Notes under the pieces: model-generated
Databases searched by the model: none
What the model was told of the DNA's origin: nothing
What the model saw: only the letters and a program-made list of their open reading frames with translations
Part shown: piece after piece, positions 1-4,998 of the stretch
Numbering within the stretch: position 1 is the first letter of the stretch
How the letters are laid out: the number at the start of each line of letters is the position of its first letter
Origin: Chloroflexota bacterium
GTDB taxonomy: Bacteria; Chloroflexota; Anaerolineae; Aggregatilineales; Phototrophicaceae
Assembly: GCA_003242205.1 (NCBI GenBank)
Contig: QGUR01000112.1
Location: 1 to 12,777, forward strand
Direction of reading: 5' to 3'
DNA: 12,777 nt
Program-made: the position numbers and the translations under genes

Positions 1-1031
1 GTGAGCTCGAAGGTTGGCGCGCGCTCATGCAGGCTGCGGCCAATTTCCTGATCGATACCGGCCATGTTGGCCGTCCGAACAACGGCCTGATGGCCACCTT
101 CCCCGGCGCGAACGGTATGGGCCTGCATTATCTGGGCTTCACGCCGGAAGCGACGCGCGACATCATTGAGAACCCGCCGAAGGTCCTGATCGTCGCGCAG
201 GCCACGCCGATTGAGGACGATCCCGCGGCAGCCGAGTGGCTAAGCCGTGTTGAAACGATCATCACGCTGGGCCTGTTCTGCGACGCGACGGCCGAACGCG
301 CGGCGATTGCGCTGCCGATCCAGAGTTTTGCCGAGCGCGACGGCTCGTATACCAACGGCGAGCGCCGCGTGCAGCGGTTCTACACCGCACAGGGCCCGAT
401 GGGCGAAGCGCTACCCGCCTGGCAGATCCTTTCGCGTCTGGGCGAAGCGCTGGGGCAGGGTCGCGCAAAAATGTCGGCGGCGGCGGTGATGCTCGAAATC
501 AGCCAGCAGGTTCCGGCCTTCGCCGGCGCAACCTTTAGCGAACTGGCGAAGGTAGTCAAGCAGTATCCGCTGGTTGGCCGCGAAGACCTGTACTACGGCG
601 GCACGACCTATGACAACAAGGGCGGGCTGGGCGTGCAGATTCCGACTGCGGCGGACAAGGGCGAAAGCCTGGCCTCCAAGCAGGTCGAGGCCGCTCCCGC
701 CCCGAAGCCCAACGACAACGAACTGCTGGTTGTGCCGACGGTGCGCCTGTATAACCGCGAGCGCACGTTCCGCCCCAGCGAACGCGCGCTGATGGCCGGG
801 CGCATTCCCGCGCCTTATGTTGAGTTGAACAGCGCGGACGCACAGGCGCTCGGTATCGCCGATGGCGACCTCGTCCGGGTTTCGACGGGCAATGGCGTGG
901 ACGTTCAGGTCCGGGCGCATGTTAACGGGGGTGCGCCTGCGGGAGCCGTCGTGCTGCCGCGCCACCTGACGCCCGACGCCGCGACGCCGATGTCGATCAG
1001 CGTGGGGCATGTGAGCAAGGTTGAGGGCTAA
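1..1031 (+). CDS. nuoG: NADH-quinone oxidoreductase subunit G (NuoG), C-terminal part
   Basis: This is the 3' part of nuoG; the frame is open from nt 3 to the window edge, so the true start lies upstream and the ATG at 27 is internal. NuoG is the large Fe-S subunit of the peripheral arm of complex I and belongs to the molybdopterin oxidoreductase superfamily. The N-terminal Fe-S cluster region is not in the window. What is visible is the end of the catalytic-like domain, with the segment FAERDGSYTNGERRVQRF (about nt 327-380), which is typical of these proteins (a pterin-binding fold that is vestigial in complex I). After a Pro/Ala-rich linker comes a C-terminal double-psi-barrel dinucleotide-binding domain (about nt 705-1028, with LNSADAQALGIADGDLVRV). 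The stop codon lies 3 nt before nuoH, so the two are almost certainly cotranscribed and perhaps translationally coupled. The family call is firm; a formate dehydrogenase alpha subunit is excluded by the nuoH-N context. Confidence 0.93.
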   Translation, partial: ELEGWRALMQAAANFLIDTGHVGRPNNGLMATFPGANGMGLHYLGFTPEATRDIIENPPKVLIVAQATPIEDDPAAAEWLSRVETIITLGLFCDATAERAAIALPIQSFAERDGSYTNGERRVQRFYTAQGPMGEALPAWQILSRLGEALGQGRAKMSAAAVMLEISQQVPAFAGATFSELAKVVKQYPLVGREDLYYGGTTYDNKGGLGVQIPTAADKGESLASKQVEAAPAPKPNDNELLVVPTVRLYNRERTFRPSERALMAGRIPAPYVELNSADAQALGIADGDLVRVSTGNGVDVQVRAHVNGGAPAGAVVLPRHLTPDAATPMSISVGHVSKVEG

Positions 1032-1034
1032 TCG

Positions 1035-2600
1035 ATGGCAAATCTGTATTCCGCGCAACCTGAGCCACAGCGGAGTATTCCGTGGAAGCTCGTCATCCCG
1101 CTGCTGGTGCTGCTGCTTCTGGTAGTGCTGATCGTTCTCAATCTCGGCGCTATCGGCACGGCGATCAGCAACGTGTTCACGTTCCTGTTCGATTACGAGT
1201 CCCGCGTTGATCCCAGCCAGATTATCGAGTGCCGGGGTAATTCGGCCTGTACCACCATTCAGGCGATCCTGTTCTCGGCCATTCTCTTTTTCGTCTTGCT
1301 GACCGGGTTTGCCTATACGACGTTGCTGGAGCGCGTATTTCTGGCGCGCTTGCAGCACCGCGTCGGCCCGAACCGGGTTGGCCCGTTTGGCCTGCTCCAG
1401 CCGCTGGCCGACGGCATCAAGCTGATCTTCAAGGAAGACATCGCGCCCGCGCAGTCGTTCCGCGCCGTCTATCTGATTGCGCCGCTGCTCAAGGCCGTGC
1501 CTGTCTTGGTCGTTGTCGCCGTTGTTCCGTGGGGGCCGGACTGGGTTGTGCCGTGGTTCGATGGCAACTGGTATCGCGTGCCGTTGTCGCTGGCCGATCC
1601 TAACGTCGGCGTTCTGTGGGTTCTCGCGATCACGAGTCTCGGCACTTACGGCGTGGCGCTGGCCGGCTGGGCCAGTAACAACAAGTACGCCATCCTCGGC
1701 GGTATGCGCGCTACGGCGCAGATGATCAGCTACGAGCTGAGCCTCGGCCTGACGATGGCAGTGCCGATCCTGCTGGCTTCGAGCATGAGCCTCGGCGACA
1801 TCATCAACCGGCAGGTATACATCTGGGAGTGGTACATCTTCCAGAACCCGGTGGCGGCGGCGATTTTGTTCATCGCGCTGCTGGCTGAAGTCAACCGCGC
1901 GCCGTTTGACCTGCCGGAAGCCGAGCAGGAACTGACCGCCGGTTACATGACCGAATACAGCGCCATGAAATTCGCTGTTTTCATGATGGCCGAATACCTC
2001 GGCATGATCGCCATCAGCATGATCTTCGCGTCCCTCTATCTGGGCGGCTTCCAGGATGGCTTTGGCCTCGTCAACGGTTTGCCGATCCTTGGGCCGCTGG
2101 TTTTGATCGGCAAGGTCGTGCTCATGCTGATGATCATGATCTGGATTCGCGCGACGCTGCCGCGCATCCGCTACGACCGGCTGATGAATTTTGGCTGGAA
2201 GGTGCTGGTTCCGCTGGCGCTGGTCGCCCTGAGCTGGAGCGCGATTGCCGTGTTGGTGGCCGACTTCTCCGCCAGCCCGATGGTATATGGCATCGTCGCC
2301 GGCCTGATTTTTGTGGCGCTCGTCGTCGGTGGTTATCTTGTGCTGCGCCGCTCCGGCGAGATTGCCGTCGAGGAAGACGAGCAGACCGACGATCCGATCA
2401 TCACCGGCGAGCGCCGTGGCCTGGGGCCGGTTGCCATTCAGGTTGTGGGTGGTCTGATCGCTGTGCCGTTTGTGCTTTACGACTGGACGCTCAAACAGCT
2501 TGACCGGCTTGCCGCATTGAACCAGCCTGAAACGGCGGATACGGAAACGACCGCTGTCGAACCGGCGAGGCCGCGCCAGGCGCGCGACGCCGGAAAGTAG
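1035..2600 (+). CDS. nuoH: NADH-quinone oxidoreductase subunit H (NuoH), extended at both ends
   Basis: NuoH is the integral membrane subunit that forms much of the quinone chamber and joins the peripheral arm to the membrane arm. Signature motifs are present: the first loop LQHRVGPNRVGPFGLLQPL (residues 106-124) and the acidic loop EVNRAPFDLPEAEQELTAGY (285-304), which lies along the quinone/proton entry path. At 521 residues it is far longer than the usual 325-430. An extra hydrophobic helix (about 18-37) and a loop with Cys66 and Cys72 precede the canonical TM1 (about 76-96). After the canonical last helix (about 388-410) there is another hydrophobic segment (417-437), an acidic stretch (443-454) and a further hydrophobic segment (about 463-482). 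The ATG at 1035 is preceded by a GAGGG-type ribosome site that overlaps the end of nuoG. No in-frame alternative start would keep the extra helix. Family assignment is certain; the role of the extensions is unknown. Confidence 0.96.
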   Translation: MANLYSAQPEPQRSIPWKLVIPLLVLLLLVVLIVLNLGAIGTAISNVFTFLFDYESRVDPSQIIECRGNSACTTIQAILFSAILFFVLLTGFAYTTLLERVFLARLQHRVGPNRVGPFGLLQPLADGIKLIFKEDIAPAQSFRAVYLIAPLLKAVPVLVVVAVVPWGPDWVVPWFDGNWYRVPLSLADPNVGVLWVLAITSLGTYGVALAGWASNNKYAILGGMRATAQMISYELSLGLTMAVPILLASSMSLGDIINRQVYIWEWYIFQNPVAAAILFIALLAEVNRAPFDLPEAEQELTAGYMTEYSAMKFAVFMMAEYLGMIAISMIFASLYLGGFQDGFGLVNGLPILGPLVLIGKVVLMLMIMIWIRATLPRIRYDRLMNFGWKVLVPLALVALSWSAIAVLVADFSASPMVYGIVAGLIFVALVVGGYLVLRRSGEIAVEEDEQTDDPIITGERRGLGPVAIQVVGGLIAVPFVLYDWTLKQLDRLAALNQPETADTETTAVEPARPRQARDAGK

Positions 2601-2644
2601 CGCCGCCAGCCTGATCCGCATGGAGTGTAGCGAGGAATAAACCC

Positions 2645-3139
2645 GTGAACGTCATTCGAGGGTTTGCAACAACATTTAAGCACGTGCTTGAAGAGCCTGT
2701 CACCGTCCAGTATCCGGAGGAAGTCAAGCAATTCAACGTGCGCTACAAGGGGCGGCATCACCTGCGCCGCTACGACAACGGGCTTGAGAAGTGCATCGGT
2801 TGCGCCCTGTGCGCCGCCGCCTGCCCTGCGGACGCCATCTGGGTGGAAGCGGCGGAAAATACCGATGACGAGCGCTACAGCCCCGGCGAGCGCTATGCCA
2901 AGACCTATGAAATCAACATGCTGCGCTGCATTTTCTGCGGCTACTGCGAAGACGCCTGCCCGACACAGGCGATTCAGCTCGCGCATGAGTTCCAGTTGAG
3001 CTTCACGGATCGCGAAGACGCCATTTTCACGCGTGAAATGTTGCTCGACCCGCCGCCCGACGGTGTGCCGGGCACGCCGCAGAAGGTAGAGCGCGGTGTG
3101 TTTAACCGTTCGATTCCGGATCAGGAGGATCCGTACTAA
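2645..3139 (+). CDS. nuoI: NADH-quinone oxidoreductase subunit I (NuoI), 2x[4Fe-4S] ferredoxin-like
   Basis: NuoI is the peripheral-arm subunit that holds clusters N6a and N6b and passes electrons toward N2 and quinone. Two complete CxxCxxCxxxCP motifs are visible: Cys50/53/56/60 (CIGCALCAAACP) and Cys95/98/101/105 (CIFCGYCEDACP). In each set the fourth cysteine serves the partner cluster, as in ferredoxins. The N-terminal segment GFATTFKHVLEEPVTVQYPE matches the short amphipathic helix that lies on the membrane near NuoH. The 164-residue length is close to normal (E. coli has 180). The start is GTG at 2645, supported by GAGGA at 2632-2636 with 8 nt spacing and by alignment of the family N-terminus. 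It lies 44 nt after nuoH with no obvious signal in between. Nothing is missing or truncated. Confidence 0.97.
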   Translation: MNVIRGFATTFKHVLEEPVTVQYPEEVKQFNVRYKGRHHLRRYDNGLEKCIGCALCAAACPADAIWVEAAENTDDERYSPGERYAKTYEINMLRCIFCGYCEDACPTQAIQLAHEFQLSFTDREDAIFTREMLLDPPPDGVPGTPQKVERGVFNRSIPDQEDPY

Positions 3140-3151
3140 TCACGGGATCCA

Positions 3152-3205
3152 ATGGCGGTTATTCAGGGGCGACCTCGTAGCGGTCGCCCTTCGGTTGTCC
3201 GCCAT
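3152..3205. other. Nested inverted repeat in the nuoI-nuoJ gap
   Basis: Seen directly: an inner perfect 8-bp stem GGGCGACC (3167-3174) / GGTCGCCC (3182-3189) with a 7-nt loop, enclosed by an outer perfect 7-bp stem ATGGCGG (3152-3158) / CCGCCAT (3199-3205). The two stems are separated by short unpaired stretches on each side. There is no T-tract after either stem, so a standard intrinsic terminator is unlikely. It lies 12 nt after the nuoI stop. By inference, it could be an mRNA 3'-stabilising or processing hairpin, or a protein binding site. Confidence 0.65.
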
Positions 3206-3223
3206 GACACTGACAGCGCGCAT

Positions 3224-3252
3224 TTGAATTCTGGCATCGTTTGCGCTAAACT
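3224..3252 (+). promoter_or_regulatory. Candidate sigma70-type promoter for nuoJ-N
   Basis: TTGAAT (3224-3229, 4 of 6 to TTGACA) and TAAACT (3247-3252, 4 of 6 to TATAAT) are separated by exactly 17 nt. They lie about 40 nt upstream of the nuoJ ATG at 3294. The surrounding gap is less GC-rich than the genes. The nuoJ ribosome site is modest (GGGA at 3283-3286, 7 nt spacing). A partial match like this can occur by chance, so this is only a candidate for an internal operon promoter. Confidence 0.35.
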
Positions 3253-3293
3253 GCACAATTAGCCTCACGTGCCCTTGAAAATGGGATATTGCT

Positions 3294-4586
3294 ATGACGG
3301 AACTTTGGCTTTTTATCATAGTCGGCGCAATTGCTGTCTTTGCCGCCGTCATGATGCTGCTGAGCGAAAACGCGGTCTATAGCGCCCTCTACCTGATTTT
3401 GACCATGGGCTGCATCGCGTTTCTTTTTTTGCTCCTCGACGCACCATTCCTGGCGATGGTACAGATTACCGTCTACGCCGGGGCGATCATGGTCCTTTTT
3501 GTTTTCGTGATCATGCTACTTGGGGCGGAGCGATTCGGCGCTGGCAGGCCAAGGTTTCGCTGGCTCACGCCGCTGGGCGTTGTGGCGGCGCTCGCTTTCC
3601 TCATGATCATGGGCCTTGGGGTACTCTCCGGCGGGATTGACCTGCAAACACCGCCGTCGGACGCGCCTCAACTGCGCGTGATTAACCTCGCTGCCGATAG
3701 CGGGCCGATTGACGTTTATGCCAACGATCGGCTGATTGCATCGGGCATCGGGTTCAACAGCGGCTCGGACTTCGTGACGCTGGAACCGGGGGATTATGAA
3801 ATCAGCATCACCCCGGCCGAGGGCGAGACGTTTGGCGGCTCATTTACATTTGACCCCGACACGGTTCAGGCGCTGGTGGCCTATGGTAGCGCGGGGGATA
3901 TTGCCCTGAGCGTCATTCCGGCGGATTTCTCAACGCCCGAAAAGCCTCGCAGCGGGCGTGTCACCTTCTTCAACGCCAACCCCGATTATTCGACGGTCAC
4001 CGTTTACGATCTGGGGCCGAACGGCGAGCTTGACACCAACACTCAGGGCGTCGTGACCGACCGCGTGATCGCTGAGCTGGCTCCGGGCGAAGCCTCTGAG
4101 CCGATCCTGTATGAAGAGGGCATCTATCGCTGGGCGTTCGTGACGCCGAACAGTTCGGTCATCCAGCGGATCATCAGCGGTGATACGGGGCGCGAGTATC
4201 GCCTCGAACGCGAAACGTCCCAGCTTGTTGCGTTCGCAAACGAGCGCAGCATCATCGACGACCAGTTACATCCGACCAGCGCTGCCTTCCGGAATGAGGC
4301 TGCTCCCGCTTTCGGCAGCCCGATGCGGATTGGCCGCGACCTGTTTACCCGTTTCCTGCTGCCGTTCGAGCTGGTTTCGCTGCTGCTGCTGGTGGCAATG
4401 ATCGGCGCGATTGTCCTGACTCATCGTGAAGAAGCGCGCGTGCGCGATCGCGCCGCGCTACGCCGTCGTGTCAGCCGTCCGCTTGCCAGCGTCATTGCCT
4501 CGCAAGTGGGCCGTGATATCAGCAAGCCGGACGCGGAAACGCCTGCCTTACCTCCCGCTGAAGGCCGGACGCCGGCAGGCGACTAG
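3294..4586 (+). CDS. nuoJ: NADH-quinone oxidoreductase subunit J (NuoJ) with a large periplasmic-side insertion
   Basis: NuoJ is a small membrane subunit beside NuoH, NuoA and NuoK. Its TM3 carries the pi-bulge thought to couple quinone chemistry to proton pumping. Here residues 1-117 hold TM1-TM4, including the hallmark VYAGAIMVLFVFVIMLLG (60-77). Residues 343-378 hold the conserved segment IGRDLFTRFLLPFELVSLLL and TM5 (about 356-375). A basic, Ala/Pro-rich cytoplasmic tail of about 50 residues follows. The total is 430 residues, against about 165-200 normally. The excess is a soluble, cysteine-free region (about 119-342) resembling DUF4397. With the family topology (N-terminus outside, five helices) the TM4-TM5 loop faces the periplasm. 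The frame is uninterrupted and codon use looks like the neighbours, so this is neither a frameshift nor an assembly join by appearance. It is followed 18 nt later by nuoK. Confidence 0.95.
   Translation: MTELWLFIIVGAIAVFAAVMMLLSENAVYSALYLILTMGCIAFLFLLLDAPFLAMVQITVYAGAIMVLFVFVIMLLGAERFGAGRPRFRWLTPLGVVAALAFLMIMGLGVLSGGIDLQTPPSDAPQLRVINLAADSGPIDVYANDRLIASGIGFNSGSDFVTLEPGDYEISITPAEGETFGGSFTFDPDTVQALVAYGSAGDIALSVIPADFSTPEKPRSGRVTFFNANPDYSTVTVYDLGPNGELDTNTQGVVTDRVIAELAPGEASEPILYEEGIYRWAFVTPNSSVIQRIISGDTGREYRLERETSQLVAFANERSIIDDQLHPTSAAFRNEAAPAFGSPMRIGRDLFTRFLLPFELVSLLLLVAMIGAIVLTHREEARVRDRAALRRRVSRPLASVIASQVGRDISKPDAETPALPPAEGRTPAGD
3648..4319 (+). other. DUF4397-like tandem beta domain inserted in NuoJ
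   Basis: This marks residues about 119-342 of NuoJ. The first repeat (about 125-210) starts LRVINLAADSGPIDVYANDR and continues with a LEPGDYEISITPA segment. This is the pattern of DUF4397 proteins: a short strand, a 'pseudo-Asp, D-V-Y' strand, then a strand-turn describing a G-x-Y. A second, more diverged repeat (about 220-318) starts GRVTFFNANPDYSTVTVYDL and has an APGEASEPILYEEGIYRWAF segment at the matching place. A linker (319-342) leads back to NuoJ TM5. DUF4397 domains are normally found in secreted or surface proteins, which fits a periplasmic location. Their molecular function is not established. The domain call rests on motif recognition alone. Confidence 0.75.
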
Positions 4587-4604
4587 GCCAAGGAGCAAAC
4601 ATCT

Positions 4605-4907
4605 ATGGTCCAGACGGAAATGTATGTCATGCTGGCCGTCGTGCTCTTTGTCCTGGGCACGCTCGGCGTTCTGCTGCGCCGCAACGCCATTCTGGTGTTC
4701 ATGTCGGTCGAGCTGATGTTGAACGCGGCCAATCTGGCGCTGGTGGCGTTTGCCCGCCAGTGGGGTAATGTGGATGGCCACCTGTTCGTGTTCTTCGTCA
4801 TCACGGTTGCCGCCGCCGAAGTGGCAATCGGTCTCGCGCTGATTGTGGCGATTTTCCGCAGCAAGAAGAGTATCAATATCGACGAACTGCACCAGCTGAA
4901 AGGCTAG
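4605..4907 (+). CDS. nuoK: NADH-quinone oxidoreductase subunit K (NuoK)
   Basis: NuoK is a three-helix membrane subunit homologous to MrpC; it forms part of the first proton channel between NuoJ/NuoH and NuoN. The length is exactly 100 residues, as in E. coli. Both functionally essential membrane glutamates are present at the same positions: Glu36 in SVELMLNAANL and Glu72 in AAAEVAIGLALI. Three hydrophobic helices are seen at about 5-24, 28-50 and 60-84. The ATG at 4605 has a good ribosome site, AAGGAG (4590-4595), 9 nt away. It sits 18 nt after nuoJ and 91 nt before nuoL. There is nothing unusual in this gene, in contrast to both its neighbours. Confidence 0.97.
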   Translation: MVQTEMYVMLAVVLFVLGTLGVLLRRNAILVFMSVELMLNAANLALVAFARQWGNVDGHLFVFFVITVAAAEVAIGLALIVAIFRSKKSINIDELHQLKG

Positions 4908-4914
4908 TCCCGTG

Positions 4915-4971
4915 CTGAGGCGACAGGGCTGTGACCGGTATTGCGCCCTGCCGGTGTAATACCGACCTCAG
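4915..4971. other. Overlapping alternative inverted repeats in the nuoK-nuoL gap
   Basis: Seen directly: an outer stem CTGAGG (4915-4920) / CCTCAG (4966-4971) enclosing CGGTATT (4936-4942) / AATACCG (4958-4964). A third pair, CAGGGC (4924-4929) / GCCCTG (4945-4950), crosses the CGGTATT pairing. The inner two helices therefore cannot form together except as a pseudoknot. No T-tract follows closely enough to act as a terminator. The element ends 14 nt before the nuoL ribosome site (AAGAGG, 4986-4991). It could influence nuoL translation or mRNA processing; this is inference. Confidence 0.5.
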
Positions 4972-4998
4972 TTCTTCTACTCGACAAGAGGCTTATCG

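Noticed and set aside
411..2621. Long open frame on the minus strand (736 codons) opposite nuoG and nuoH
   Set aside because: It lies fully antisense to two certain genes. The translation is rich in His, Gln, Arg and Asp with low complexity, as expected from the mirror of hydrophobic GC-rich codons. It has no domain signature.
3152..3205. The nuoI-nuoJ inverted repeat as an intrinsic terminator
   Set aside because: No T-tract follows either the inner or the outer stem on either strand, unlike the clear terminator after nuoN.
3648..4319. The NuoJ insertion as an intein
   Set aside because: It lacks a Cys/Ser start and the C-terminal His-Asn followed by Cys/Ser/Thr. It sits in a variable loop rather than at a conserved active site, and its repeats look like a beta domain of another type.
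3294..4586. The NuoJ insertion as an artefact of frameshift or of two merged genes
   Set aside because: One frame runs through both flanks and the insertion, no internal start with a ribosome site is seen, and conserved NuoJ segments occur on both sides in the right order.
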